Positions 10,409-19,483 of a stretch of DNA of 64,000 nt are shown piece by piece. The position numbers were made by a program, and so were the translations under genes. Location: positions 182,924 to 246,923 of the forward strand of contig NZ_MUBJ01000004.1 in NCBI RefSeq assembly GCF_002127535.1, read 5' to 3'. The DNA comes from Xenorhabdus vietnamensis (GTDB taxonomy: Bacteria; Pseudomonadota; Gammaproteobacteria; Enterobacterales; Enterobacteriaceae). Positions within the stretch are counted from its first letter, which is position 1. Every line of letters begins with the position of its first letter. Below the pieces are notes generated by a model. It saw only the letters and a program-made list of their open reading frames with translations, searched no databases and was not told the DNA's origin.

Positions 10409-11296
10409 ATGAAATCCAACTTAATAGCTTCAGATACTGATGCTACCGCACCGCTGAACTTTATGCTTCAGCGGCATGCTTTGTCGGATGCGCAATTTGA
10501 GCGCATCTGCCAGTTTATTTATCAACGGGCTGGCATTGTACTGGCAAAAAATAAACGTGAGATGGTATACAATCGCTTAGTCAGGCGGCTTCGTGTATTG
10601 GAGCTTAATGATTTTGGTCAATACCTGTCCATTCTTGAACAAGATAGCCACAGTAAAGAATGGGAATTATTTATTAACGCATTGACTACCAATCTCACGG
10701 CATTTTTCAGGGAAGTCCATCATTTTCCCATTCTGGCGGCACATGCCAGCAGGAAAAACGGAGGAACATACCGCGTTTGGAGCGCCGCAGCTTCAACGGG
10801 GGAGGAGCCGTATTCTATTGCTATGACCTTGTGTGATGCGCTGGGGCATCGGTCAAATCGGATAAAAATCATTGGCAGCGATATTGACACCAGTGTGCTG
10901 GAAAAAGCCCGGCAGGGTGTTTATCGGCTGGAAGAATTACAGTATCTGAATGAAAGCCAAAAGAAAAAATATTTTTTCAAAGGAGTAGGTCTCTTTGAAG
11001 GATATGCTCGGGTTCGCCCTTTACTGGCTGAATTGGTGAATTTTCAGCACTTGAATCTACTGGATTCTGATTGGGCACTCGAAGGCAAGTTTGATGCGAT
11101 ATTCTGCCGTAATGTCATGATTTACTTTGATAAAAAGACACAGGAAAGGATCTTGCGCCGTTTTGTCAATTTCTTAAAACCGGATGGTTTGCTCTTTGCA
11201 GGGCATTCCGAAAACGTCACTCAAATCAGCCGAGAGTTCTACTTGCAAGGACAGACCGTTTACGGTGTAGGTCGGGCAAGGAGGGGTCATGAATAA
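10409..11296 (+). CDS. cheR: Chemoreceptor methyltransferase CheR
   Basis: This 295-aa enzyme transfers methyl groups from SAM to glutamates on chemoreceptors during adaptation. A small N-terminal helical domain (about 10-90) precedes the methyltransferase fold. The fold carries the SAM-binding [12 protein letters not shown] segment and the CRNVMIYFD motif near residues 235-243. It overlaps cheB by 8 nt, so the two opposing adaptation enzymes are translationally coupled. Confidence 0.96.
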   Translation: MKSNLIASDTDATAPLNFMLQRHALSDAQFERICQFIYQRAGIVLAKNKREMVYNRLVRRLRVLELNDFGQYLSILEQDSHSKEWELFINALTTNLTAFFREVHHFPILAAHASRKNGGTYRVWSAAASTGEEPYSIAMTLCDALGHRSNRIKIIGSDIDTSVLEKARQGVYRLEELQYLNESQKKKYFFKGVGLFEGYARVRPLLAELVNFQHLNLLDSDWALEGKFDAIFCRNVMIYFDKKTQERILRRFVNFLKPDGLLFAGHSENVTQISREFYLQGQTVYGVGRARRGHE

Positions 11297-12341
11297 AATA
11301 ACTGTTCTTTGTGTGGATGATTCGGCGCTGATGCGCCAAATCATGCGTGAAATTATCAATAGTCACCCTGACATGGAAGTGGTGGACTGTGCACCGGATC
11401 CATTTGTTGCCCGCGATTTAATCAAAAAACACAATCCGCAGGTATTAACATTGGATGTTGAAATGCCGCGCATGGATGGAATTGATTTTTTGGAAAAATT
11501 AATGAGATTACGCCCTATGCCTGTCGTGATGGTGTCTTCTCTGACAGCAAAAGGTTCGGAAATTACACTAAAGGCACTAGAGCTGGGCGCTGTGGACTTT
11601 GTGACTAAGCCACAACTGGGTATCCGTGAAGGCATGTTGGCTTATAGCGAACTGATTGCTGAAAAAATCCGTGCTGCGGCTCAGGCCAAAATAAGTACTG
11701 CGGCACCCGAATCTGTGAGTGCCGCTCCCTTGACTTTCAAACCGCTATTATCCAGTGAAAAACTGATCGCAGTAGGGGCATCAACAGGGGGAACGGAAGC
11801 AATCAAAAATTTGCTGCAACCCTTGCCGGTCACTAGTCCGGCTTTACTAATTACTCAACACATGCCTCCAGGTTTCACACGTTCTTTTGCTGAAAGGCTC
11901 AATAAACTGAGCCAGATTACAGTAAAAGAGGCGGAGGATGGAGAACGAGTCCTGCCGGGACATGCTTACATTGCTCCAGGGGATCGCCATATGGAGCTTT
12001 GCCGCAGCGGCGCTAATTATCAAATCATGATAACTAGTGCGCTGCCAGTTAATCGCCATCGTCCTTCTGTTGATGTTTTATTTCGTTCCGTTGCTAAACA
12101 TGCAGGGCGTAATGCCGTAGGCGTGATTTTAACTGGCATGGGCAGTGATGGTGCTGCGGGGTTGCTGGAAATGAAGCAAGCAGGAGCTTATACGTTGGCT
12201 CAGAGCGAAAAAAGCTGTGTGGTATTTGGAATGCCACGTGCAGCGATCCAGTTGGGAGCGGTAGATGAAATCATGGATCTTCAAAAAATCAGCAAAACTA
12301 TGCTGGCCAAAATCAGCGTGGGGCAATCGATTCGTATTTAG
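11289..12341 (+). CDS. cheB: Chemoreceptor methylesterase/deamidase CheB
   Basis: This 350-aa two-domain enzyme removes methyl groups from receptors. The receiver domain has the acidic pair Asp10/Asp11 and phospho-acceptor Asp56 in [12 protein letters not shown]. The esterase domain has the catalytic triad Ser165 (GASTGG), His191 (TQHMPPGF) and Asp287 ([10 protein letters not shown]). Length matches E. coli CheB (349). CheA-dependent phosphorylation activates it. Confidence 0.97.
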   Translation: MNKITVLCVDDSALMRQIMREIINSHPDMEVVDCAPDPFVARDLIKKHNPQVLTLDVEMPRMDGIDFLEKLMRLRPMPVVMVSSLTAKGSEITLKALELGAVDFVTKPQLGIREGMLAYSELIAEKIRAAAQAKISTAAPESVSAAPLTFKPLLSSEKLIAVGASTGGTEAIKNLLQPLPVTSPALLITQHMPPGFTRSFAERLNKLSQITVKEAEDGERVLPGHAYIAPGDRHMELCRSGANYQIMITSALPVNRHRPSVDVLFRSVAKHAGRNAVGVILTGMGSDGAAGLLEMKQAGAYTLAQSEKSCVVFGMPRAAIQLGAVDEIMDLQKISKTMLAKISVGQSIRI

Positions 12342-12408
12342 TTGTTATATTTGATGTTAATTTTTGCAGCGCTGTGCTGCTGGGTAAGTGAAATTCCAAG
12401 GAGTTTTT

Positions 12409-12798
12409 ATGGCAAGTAAGGATCTGAGATTTCTGGTAGTCGATGACTTTTCAACAATGCGTCGAATTGTACGTAATCTACTGAAAGAACTGGGCTTTAA
12501 TAATGTAGATGAAGCACAGGATGGAGCAGAAGCGTTGACTAGACTCCGCACTTCCGAATTTGATTTCGTTATTTCTGACTGGAACATGCCAAATATTGAT
12601 GGCCTCGAATTGCTGAAAACGATTCGCAGTGAAGAAAAACTGGCTGCCTTACCTGTTTTGATGGTAACGGCAGAGGCAAAAAAAGAGAACATTATTGCAG
12701 CAGCACAGGCCGGAGCCAGCGGTTATGTTGTGAAACCGTTTACTGCGGCCATTTTGGAAGAGAAACTCAATAAAATATTTGAAAAATTGGGGCTCTAA
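12409..12798 (+). CDS. cheY: Chemotaxis response regulator CheY
   Basis: This 129-aa single receiver domain binds the flagellar switch (FliM) when phosphorylated and sets clockwise rotation. The key residues are in the E. coli register: Asp12, Asp13, phospho-acceptor Asp57, Thr87, Tyr106 and Lys109. The start is ATG 12409, with AAGGAG 5 nt before it. An upstream in-frame GTG at 12388 would add seven residues not seen in the family and lacks a ribosome site. Confidence 0.97.
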   Translation: MASKDLRFLVVDDFSTMRRIVRNLLKELGFNNVDEAQDGAEALTRLRTSEFDFVISDWNMPNIDGLELLKTIRSEEKLAALPVLMVTAEAKKENIIAAAQAGASGYVVKPFTAAILEEKLNKIFEKLGL

Positions 12799-12807
12799 GG
12801 AGACAAA

Positions 12808-13464
12808 ATGAGTGAAAATCCAGTCATGCCGAGAAATGAGGCGATCCCGACCAGTGAAATAATCAGTCGTATTGGGCAGTTAACGAGAATGCTGCGTGAC
12901 AGTTTACGAGAACTGGGATTGGATCAAACTATCGCTCAGGCGGCTGAGGCGATCCCAGATGCGAGGGAGCGATTGAATTACGTTGTCCAAATGACGGCAC
13001 AGGCGGCTGAAAGGGTGCTGAACTGTGTTGAAGTGGCGCAGCCCCGTCAGAATGAGTTGGAGGCGTCTGCAAAAGACTTGACCCAACGTTGGGATGAGTG
13101 GTTTGCAAACCCGAACAACTTGGATCAGATTGATGCCCGCTCATTGGTAACAGACACGAGAAACTACCTGAATCTCGTGCCCGATTACACCTCATTTACT
13201 AATGCCCAATTGCTTGAGATCATGATGGCGCAAGACTTTCAGGATCTCACTGGGCAAGTAATCAAGCGGATGATGGAAGTCATTCAGGAACTGGAAAAAC
13301 AGTTGGTCATGGTATTGATGGAAAATATGCCCTCTGACCAGATGGCTAAGGCGAAAAAAGAGAACGACAGTCTTCTTAACGGCCCTCAGGTTAACCAGAG
13401 TAGTGCTGGCGTTATTGCCAATCAAGCACAGGTTGATGATTTATTGGATAGTTTAGGTTTTTGA
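12808..13464 (+). CDS. cheZ: CheY phosphatase CheZ
   Basis: This 218-aa helical protein dephosphorylates CheY-P. The active-site helix holds [10 protein letters not shown] with Asp146 and the catalytic Gln150, equivalent to Asp143/Gln147 of E. coli. The C-terminal peptide [10 protein letters not shown] is the CheY-binding helix, reached through a flexible linker. It is the last gene of the chemotaxis operon. In many enterics flhB follows directly, but here about 2.1 kb of inserted DNA intervenes. Confidence 0.97.
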   Translation: MSENPVMPRNEAIPTSEIISRIGQLTRMLRDSLRELGLDQTIAQAAEAIPDARERLNYVVQMTAQAAERVLNCVEVAQPRQNELEASAKDLTQRWDEWFANPNNLDQIDARSLVTDTRNYLNLVPDYTSFTNAQLLEIMMAQDFQDLTGQVIKRMMEVIQELEKQLVMVLMENMPSDQMAKAKKENDSLLNGPQVNQSSAGVIANQAQVDDLLDSLGF

Positions 13465-13511
13465 TAACGAGTGTGAGTACTTTAACGAACAGAACTTTTA
13501 TATTTTGAGTG

Positions 13512-13543
13512 CGTTTGGGTGAGCCGGGTGGCTGGCCCAAACG
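13512..13543 (+). terminator. Hairpin terminator after cheZ
   Basis: CGTTTGGG (13512-13519) pairs with CCCAAACG (13536-13543), with a nested AGCC/GGCT pairing. It lies about 50 nt after the cheZ stop. Only a loose T-rich stretch follows, so termination strength is uncertain. Confidence 0.6.
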
Positions 13544-13637
13544 TCTGCCCCGACATTATTTCCCCCATCATTTTTTATACCCATTATTCTTGAATATACT
13601 GGAAAGAAGATCAGGTCACAGAGTTATCCACTTAATT

Positions 13638-13840
13638 TAGTGTATAAAAATACACTAATCCAGAGCATACAGAGGAAAACATTGTGAAGTTTATTTTCCA
13701 TATGAAAGGTTAAAACCACCGTCTTTAGACGGTTACTTTGACTTTAATTTTTTGACATATGCGCGTTTACGAGGTGCGTGGTTCGACGACTTTTAGTCGT
13801 CGGCACCGAAGTGCGCTAACCCACCTACTTCAGTAGGTGG
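13638..13840. mobile_element. Cluster of tandem hairpins resembling IS200/IS605-type ends
   Basis: Four hairpins stand in a row without a transposase. They are TAGTGTAT/ATACACTA (13638-13657), CCGTCT/AGACGG (13719-13732), CGACGACT/AGTCGTCG (13784-13802, extended by GGTGC/GCACC) and CCACCTACT/AGTAGGTGG (13821-13840). Subterminal hairpins with 2-3-nt loops are the recognition ends of Y1-transposase elements and can belong to a TnpB guide RNA. I infer a non-autonomous or decayed IS200/IS605 relic. It abuts the TTG-start hydrolase gene and may mark the left edge of the insertion. A purely RNA-structural role cannot be excluded. Confidence 0.4.
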
Positions 13841-13864
13841 TAGTTAAGTGATAAAGTTATTAAG

Positions 13865-14662
13865 TTGACAGATTCATTTGTTTCTTACCGTAAGGAATTT
13901 CAAGAAGATCAGCAGAGTAACAAAAAACCGATCGTCTTCCTGCACGGCACAAATAGCAACGGCAACAGTAGCTTTGGAGAAATAAAAAAAGCGTTTGGCG
14001 GTGATCGGACGGTTATCATCCCTGATTATGCAGGATGTGGAGATTCTGAATTACCGTCAGGAACAGTGACTATTGAGCATCTGGCGGAGCAAATTGCTGC
14101 TGTGATAGAAGATAGCAGTAACATTCCTGTTGATTTAGTCGGCGTTTCTTTAGGGGCAGTAGTTGCGGCGGTTGTGGCAGCCGAATACCCGTCTCTCATC
14201 AATAAATTGATACTGACAGCACCGTGGGTGACAAATAATGATCCTCGCCATCAATTAATATTTAATACTTGGTTGCATCTGGAGCTGAATGATAAAGCAT
14301 CAGCGATGGCTTTTGGTTTATCGCATGCCTTAAGCACAGAATTTCTCTCATCTCTGGGGCATGAAACTATACAGAGAATCTGTTCTCAACCAGAAGAGAA
14401 AGAGATAGAAAGACGTATTGCCTTGGGATTAACGATAAATATAAAAAATTATCTTAATAAAATAGATAAAGAGACATTGATTATTGGATTAAGTAGAGAT
14501 ACGTTAATTCCGCCTTATTTGGTACGTGAAGTTTATAAAAATGTGAAAAACAGTGCATACAAAGAAATTAATAGTGGTCATGCGGTGCAAATTGAGAAGC
14601 CAACAGAATGGATTGATGTAATCAAAGATTTTACTTTCTCCACACCAATGTTTTCTCATTAA
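13865..14662 (+). CDS. Alpha/beta hydrolase
   Basis: This 265-aa protein has the alpha/beta-hydrolase fold with a full catalytic triad: Ser95 in the GVSLG nucleophile elbow, Asp212 in SRDTLIPP and His239 in SGHAVQIEKP. The oxyanion-hole segment FLHGTNSNGN is at about residue 25. The substrate is unknown; the small cap region (about 120-190) suggests a small-molecule esterase or lactonase. The only start is TTG at 13865, with no convincing ribosome site and a stop 24 nt upstream. The natural 5' end may therefore have been replaced when the neighbouring hairpin element arrived. It converges on the recombinase gene, 4 nt between stops. Confidence 0.75.
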   Translation: MTDSFVSYRKEFQEDQQSNKKPIVFLHGTNSNGNSSFGEIKKAFGGDRTVIIPDYAGCGDSELPSGTVTIEHLAEQIAAVIEDSSNIPVDLVGVSLGAVVAAVVAAEYPSLINKLILTAPWVTNNDPRHQLIFNTWLHLELNDKASAMAFGLSHALSTEFLSSLGHETIQRICSQPEEKEIERRIALGLTINIKNYLNKIDKETLIIGLSRDTLIPPYLVREVYKNVKNSAYKEINSGHAVQIEKPTEWIDVIKDFTFSTPMFSH

Positions 14663-14666
14663 GTTG

Positions 14667-15245
14667 TTAATCATGGAATGGAAAATTAATCACTTTTCCT
14701 ACTGGCAAATACTTATAAATTGTTGATAACGACACATTGTAAATAATCGACAACTGTTTCCGGGTATGCCCTTTATTCAGCAATCTGGCCGCTTGTTGTC
14801 GATCTTCCTCGGTAAACATCACTGGCCGACCGCCAATTCGCCCCTGTTCCCGTGCTGCTGCCAGACCTGCATTGGTTCTTTCCACAATCAGTTCGCGTTC
14901 CATTTCTGCCAATGCACTCATTACGTGAAAGAAAAATCGTCCCATTGCTGTGCTGGTGTCGATGCTATCAGTCAGGCTTTGAAAATGAATTCCACGTTCA
15001 TGCAGCTCTGAAATGAGTGTCACCAAATTTTTCACACTGCGCCCTAACCGATCCAATTTCCAAACCACCAGCGTGTCACCGGATTTAAGATGCTTTAAAG
15101 CACGTTTGAGTCCTGGGCGATTAGCTGTTTTCCCACTGATTTTATCTTCAAAAATCAATTCACAGTTGATGCTGACCAAGGCATTTCTTTGTAAGTCACT
15201 ATTTTGATCATTCGTTGATACTCTGATGTAACCAACTCTTGCCAC
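14667..15245 (-). CDS. Serine recombinase (resolvase/invertase family)
   Basis: This 192-aa small serine recombinase has an N-terminal catalytic domain with Ser10 in GYIRVS and Arg66/Arg69 in KLDRLGRS. A long E helix (about 105-135) and the GRIGGRP hinge follow. A C-terminal helix-turn-helix (about 155-180, HTRKQLSIIYNVSLSTIYKY) completes it. Size and order fit Hin/Pin invertases or Tn3-type resolvases. A 14-bp perfect palindrome, TTATTTTAAAATAA (15276-15289), lies just upstream and could be an operator or crossover site. I found no invertible segment next to it. Confidence 0.9.
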   Translation of the reverse strand: MARVGYIRVSTNDQNSDLQRNALVSINCELIFEDKISGKTANRPGLKRALKHLKSGDTLVVWKLDRLGRSVKNLVTLISELHERGIHFQSLTDSIDTSTAMGRFFFHVMSALAEMERELIVERTNAGLAAAREQGRIGGRPVMFTEEDRQQAARLLNKGHTRKQLSIIYNVSLSTIYKYLPVGKVINFPFHD

Positions 15246-15636
15246 TGAAAATCCTTTATCTATTTAATGAACTATTTATTTTAAAATAATACCATTTATT
15301 TTTTATAAAAAACCTTTAATTTTATTAAATGAGAGATAAAATTCTGATATGAAAAAGTTAATATCATCATGAGAGATGTAAGAAACGCCCTCTCTATCGA
15401 TGAGATGACGAGGGGGGGAATGCTATCATGATGATCCTTAATTACGACTAGGCTACTTGATCCAATCTCTGGTGTTTTGTTGGGCAGTTGCCATAATTCC
15501 CCAAATACCCCCGCAAATTCCGCAGTGTTCCCCCCATTGAATTTCTTGGCTTTTGTCATGCTTAGCATAATTTTATTTGCCCTTTGCTGAAGGCAAATTT
15601 TCTGCATGTAATCACGAATGCTCACCAAGGAAAGCT
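15246..15636. other. Gap between the recombinase and flhB
   Basis: This 391-bp gap holds the upstream region of the leftward recombinase and of flhB. It has the AT-rich palindrome noted with the recombinase, and a hairpin ATTTGCC/GGCAAAT (15575-15598) just before flhB. I could not place a FlhDC box or a clear sigma-70 promoter for flhB. The leftward frame across 15.3-15.7 kb overlaps flhB and is not supported as a gene. Confidence 0.5.
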
Positions 15637-16788
15637 GTGGCTGAAGATAGCGATCTCGAAAAAACTGAAGAACCCACGCCCCATAAACGGGAAAAAGCCC
15701 GTAAAGATGGGCAAATTGCACGTTCCAGGGAGCTTACTTCTATTCTGATGTTGGCAGGAGGCGTAAGCCTGCTCTGGATGAGCGGACAGTCGATCACCCA
15801 TGAACTTTCATTGATGGTATTTGAAGGATTTAATTTCGACCATAATATGGTCAGCAATGATAAACAGATGGTGCAGCAAGTTGGTCGCTTACTGAAGCAG
15901 GCCGTTTGGGCGTTGTTGCCCGTATTTGTGGGATTGGTATTGATTGCCCTCAGTGCCCCTGTCTTGATGGGAGGGCTGATATTCAGCTCAAAATCCATCA
16001 AATTTGATCTAGCCAAGCTTAATCCTGTTTCTGGCCTGAAGAAAATCTTCTCCATGAACGCACTGGCGGAACTGTTCAAAGCTATCTTGAAAGCATCTCT
16101 GGTAGGCGGTGGCGCAGCCCTGTTTATCTTGCTGAACTGGCCTACCATGTTGAAACTGACCGTTCAACCTCCGCTGATAGCATTGAGCGATGCCATGATG
16201 ATGCTGATTTTTGCTGGTTACATTGTTTTATTTATGTTGATACCGATGGTTGCGTTTGATGTGCTTTATCAAATCCGTAGTCATCTGAAAAAATTGAGAA
16301 TGACCCGTCAGGAGATCAAGGATGAATTCAAGGAACAAGAAGGGGACCCACATGTAAAGGCGCGGATACGTCAGCAACAACGTGCGGCTGCGCGTAAACG
16401 CATGATGGCGGATGTGCCCAAGGCTGATGTCATTGTCACCAACCCAACTCATTACGCCGTTGCCTTGCAGTATGACAGCAAAAAAATGAGCGCACCCAAA
16501 GTATTGGCTAAAGGGGCAGGGCTTATTGCATTGCGCATTAAAGAAATTGGTGCGGAAAATCGCATTCCATTACTGGAAGCTCCTCCTTTGGCGAGGGCAT
16601 TATTTCGCCATGCCGAAGTAGGAGGCTTTATTCCTGCGGCGCTCTATGCTGCCGTTGCAGAAGTGCTTGCCTGGGTTTACCAATTGAAACGTTGGAAACA
16701 GGAAGGTGGCCTAAAACCGAAAACACCTGAAAATCTGCCAGTGCCGCCAGCACTGGATTTTGCTGGAGAAAATAATCGTCATGGCTAA
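15637..16788 (+). CDS. flhB: Flagellar export gate protein FlhB
   Basis: This 383-aa export apparatus membrane protein switches export from hook to filament substrates. The start is GTG 15637, preceded by AAGGAAA. With it the autocleavage motif falls at Asn269-Pro270-Thr271-His272, exactly the E. coli numbering, and the length matches (382). A longer frame upstream adds 20 non-homologous residues. The N-terminus reads TEEPTPHKREKARKDG, as typical for FlhB. Four membrane segments lie between about 30 and 215, and the soluble autocleaving domain follows. The end overlaps flhA. Confidence 0.96.
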   Translation: MAEDSDLEKTEEPTPHKREKARKDGQIARSRELTSILMLAGGVSLLWMSGQSITHELSLMVFEGFNFDHNMVSNDKQMVQQVGRLLKQAVWALLPVFVGLVLIALSAPVLMGGLIFSSKSIKFDLAKLNPVSGLKKIFSMNALAELFKAILKASLVGGGAALFILLNWPTMLKLTVQPPLIALSDAMMMLIFAGYIVLFMLIPMVAFDVLYQIRSHLKKLRMTRQEIKDEFKEQEGDPHVKARIRQQQRAAARKRMMADVPKADVIVTNPTHYAVALQYDSKKMSAPKVLAKGAGLIALRIKEIGAENRIPLLEAPPLARALFRHAEVGGFIPAALYAAVAEVLAWVYQLKRWKQEGGLKPKTPENLPVPPALDFAGENNRHG

Positions 16789-18883
16789 TCTGGCCTCATT
16801 ACTACGTTTATCGGGAAATCGTTTACCGGGGAATATAAAAGGCTCCCAGTGGCAGATGCTTGCGGGGCCTGTTCTGATCTTAATGATCTTGTCGATGATG
16901 GTGTTACCGTTGCCACCATTTTTGCTCGATCTACTATTTACTTTTAACATCGCACTTTCCATCATGGTTTTGCTGGTGGCGATGTTTACCCGTCGGACAC
17001 TGGATTTTGCTGCTTTCCCGACCATCTTGCTGTTCTCAACCTTGCTGCGCTTGTCACTGAACGTTGCTTCTACGCGAATAATCCTGATGGAGGGGCATAC
17101 CGGTTCAGCGGCTGCAGGGCAGGTAGTGGAAGCCTTTGGTCACTTCCTTGTCGGTGGTAATTTCGCCATTGGTATTGTGGTTTTTGTGATCTTGATCCTG
17201 ATTAACTTTATGGTCATTACCAAAGGTGCGGGGCGCATCGCTGAAGTTGGTGCACGCTTTGTACTTGATGGTATGCCCGGTAAACAGATGGCAATTGATG
17301 CTGACCTGAATGCCGGATTGATCGGTGAGGATGAAGCTAAAAAGCGTCGTGCAGAAGTCACGCAGGAAGCTGATTTTTATGGCTCAATGGACGGTGCGAG
17401 TAAATTCGTGCGCGGTGATGCCATAGCCGGATTGATGATACTTGTAATCAATATTGTTGGTGGATTGATAGTCGGTGTTGCTCAACATGGTTTGACTCTG
17501 GGTGATGCAGCAGAAGCCTATACCTTGCTGACTATCGGTGATGGATTGGTTGCCCAGCTGCCTGCATTAATCATCTCCACAGCGGCAGGTGTGATTGTAA
17601 CCCGCGTGGCGACTGATGAAGATGTTGGTCAGCAAATGGTTACCCAGCTTTTCAATAATCCTAAAGTGATGATGTTGAGTGCCGGGGTACTTGGTTTGCT
17701 CGGTCTGGTGCCGGGAATGCCTAACTTTGTTTTTCTATTGTTTACGGTGGCGCTGGCAGGTGTGGGCTATTTCCTGTTACGTAAAGATAAAAATCCACTG
17801 GCGGCGCAACATGAAGAGATGAAAGCGGTAGAAGAGCAGCAACAAACTGCAGAGGCTTCATGGTCTGATGTGCAATTGGAAGATCCACTGGGAATGGAGG
17901 TAGGTTATCGGCTGATCCCAATGGTGGACTTCCGTCAAAATGGCGAATTACTTGGCCGTATCAGTGGTATCCGCAAAAAATTTGCGCAAGAAGTGGGATA
18001 TCTGCCACCTGTCGTGCATATTCGTGACAACCTTGAATTGGCTCCAGCCAGTTATCGCATCATGATGAAAGGGGTCGAAATTGGTCGTGGCGAAGCACAT
18101 CCTGGACGTTGGTTGGCGATTAATCCGGGTGGAGCAGTGGGTGAATTGCAAGGTGATTTGACGACAGATCCTGCTTTTGGTCTGGCTGCTGTTTGGATTG
18201 ATGATAGCTTAAGAGAACAGGCGCAGGTGCAGGGTTATACTGTCGTGGCAGCCAGCACCGTTGTTGCAACTCACTTAAACCATTTGTTATCACAGCATTC
18301 CAGTGAATTATTTGGAAGACAGGAAGCGCAGCAATTGTTTGAGCGTGTCAGTCAGGAAATGCCGAAACTGACGGAAGATTTCATTCCTGATGTTGTTAGT
18401 CTGACAACTTTGCATAAAGTCTTGCAAAATTTGATGGCGGAGCAAGTACCCATTCGCGATATGCGTACCATTATTGAAACCCTGGCAGAATACGCTCCGG
18501 CACAGAAAGATCCTTATGAATTGACTGCCATGATTCGAATTGCACTTGGTAGGGCGATTGCTCAGCAATGGTTCCCAGGAGCGGATGAAATCAAAGTCAT
18601 TGGTTTAGATGCAGGGTTGGAAAGGTTGCTGCTTCAGGCACTGCAAAACGGTGGCGGACTGGAGCCGGGATTGGCGGAAAGTCTGGAGCGTCAGGCGGCA
18701 GAGGCATTGGAGCGCCAGGAAATGTTGGGAGCACCGCCTGTATTATTGGTCAATCATGCACTGCGCCCACTGTTATCTCGTTTCCTGCGTCGTATACTGC
18801 CTCGGCTGGTTGTATTGTCTAGCCTTGAAATTACCGATAATCGTCAGATCAGAATGACGGCAACAATTGGTGGTGCGAGGTAG
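16781..18883 (+). CDS. flhA: Flagellar export gate protein FlhA
   Basis: This 700-aa protein forms the nonameric export gate. The first ~330 residues carry about eight membrane helices with the conserved FHIPEP-family loop (GAGRIAEVGARFVLDGMPGK and DAEAKKRRAEVT-like region). The C-terminal cytoplasmic half receives chaperone-substrate complexes. I chose ATG 16781, overlapping the flhB end by 8 nt, because MANLASLLRL aligns with the E. coli N-terminus; a TTG 21 nt earlier is the alternative. flhE, which normally follows, is absent; an ERIC element begins 10 nt after the stop. Confidence 0.96.
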   Translation: MANLASLLRLSGNRLPGNIKGSQWQMLAGPVLILMILSMMVLPLPPFLLDLLFTFNIALSIMVLLVAMFTRRTLDFAAFPTILLFSTLLRLSLNVASTRIILMEGHTGSAAAGQVVEAFGHFLVGGNFAIGIVVFVILILINFMVITKGAGRIAEVGARFVLDGMPGKQMAIDADLNAGLIGEDEAKKRRAEVTQEADFYGSMDGASKFVRGDAIAGLMILVINIVGGLIVGVAQHGLTLGDAAEAYTLLTIGDGLVAQLPALIISTAAGVIVTRVATDEDVGQQMVTQLFNNPKVMMLSAGVLGLLGLVPGMPNFVFLLFTVALAGVGYFLLRKDKNPLAAQHEEMKAVEEQQQTAEASWSDVQLEDPLGMEVGYRLIPMVDFRQNGELLGRISGIRKKFAQEVGYLPPVVHIRDNLELAPASYRIMMKGVEIGRGEAHPGRWLAINPGGAVGELQGDLTTDPAFGLAAVWIDDSLREQAQVQGYTVVAASTVVATHLNHLLSQHSSELFGRQEAQQLFERVSQEMPKLTEDFIPDVVSLTTLHKVLQNLMAEQVPIRDMRTIIETLAEYAPAQKDPYELTAMIRIALGRAIAQQWFPGADEIKVIGLDAGLERLLLQALQNGGGLEPGLAESLERQAAEALERQEMLGAPPVLLVNHALRPLLSRFLRRILPRLVVLSSLEITDNRQIRMTATIGGAR

Positions 18884-18893
18884 TATTAGCAAC

Positions 18894-19020
18894 TATACCC
18901 TTCATCTTTCAAGTTGCCTCTTTGTTGGCTGCGTTTACTCACCCCGGTTACATAGTTATCTATGCTCCCGGGGATTCGTTCCCTTGCCGCCGCGATACAT
19001 CTTGAAATCCATTGGGTATA
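18894..19020 (+). repeat. ERIC element, copy 1
   Basis: The element is 127 bp bounded by TATACCC and GGGTATA, the canonical ERIC length and ends. It contains the segments complementary to the conserved ERIC core (ACTCACCCC and GCTCCCGGGGATTCG). It differs at about nine positions from the copy at 48920-49046, which lies in the opposite orientation. It sits in the presumed 3' untranslated region of flhA. Confidence 0.93.
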
Positions 19021-19040
19021 AGTATTTGGGTATAAGTATT
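19013..19040. repeat. 14-bp tandem duplication at the ERIC edge
   Basis: TGGGTATAAGTATT occurs twice back to back (19013-19026 and 19027-19040), the first copy overlapping the ERIC end. It may be a slippage product or a trace of the insertion event. Confidence 0.7.
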
Positions 19041-19066
19041 TTGATGAGTAAGAATAAAGAATATAG

Positions 19067-19094
19067 GGTGATCGCTGCGGTGATCACCTTTATT
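19067..19094 (+). terminator. Probable flhBA terminator
   Basis: GGTGATC (19067-19073) pairs with GATCACC (19082-19088) around an 8-nt loop, followed by TTTATT. It lies after the ERIC element and would end the flhBA transcript. Confidence 0.65.
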
Positions 19095-19483
19095 ATGGAG
19101 TGATAACGTATAATCAACCTTTAGGCCCTTGCCATTGCAGCTTCTTTTTCATTTTGTCTGGAACCAATTTAAAGAGCATTTTAATTCGTTCTTTATGGAA
19201 ATGATAATTAGAGCACATCTTATCGTTAGCATTTTCTAAATAATACCTAGCTTGATTATTTAAAAAATGATGGATCAAGTGTTTGCACATTTCTGATATG
19301 GGGAAGTGCAAATCTCAACATCTCAATATATATATCAATACGGTTCATGATACTATCCTAAGTATAAAAATTATCTTTCATTCAGAAAAGGTACGTTGTA
19401 CAGTTTTATAATTCTAATGCGTATGTTTATTTTAATCTAATTATTATGTATTTTTCCGGTTGAATATAATAAATAAGGATAAT

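Noticed and set aside
15577-15636. 20-residue N-terminal extension of FlhB
   Set aside because: Not homologous to FlhB; GTG 15637 gives the E. coli length and places NPTH at 269-272.
15296-15721. 141-codon leftward frame overlapping flhB
   Set aside because: Overlaps the certain 5' end of flhB and has no known motifs; only the outer part could be a relic.
19114-19311. 65-codon leftward frame after flhA
   Set aside because: Composition is somewhat protein-like but I recognise nothing and see no promoter or ribosome site; at most a relic.
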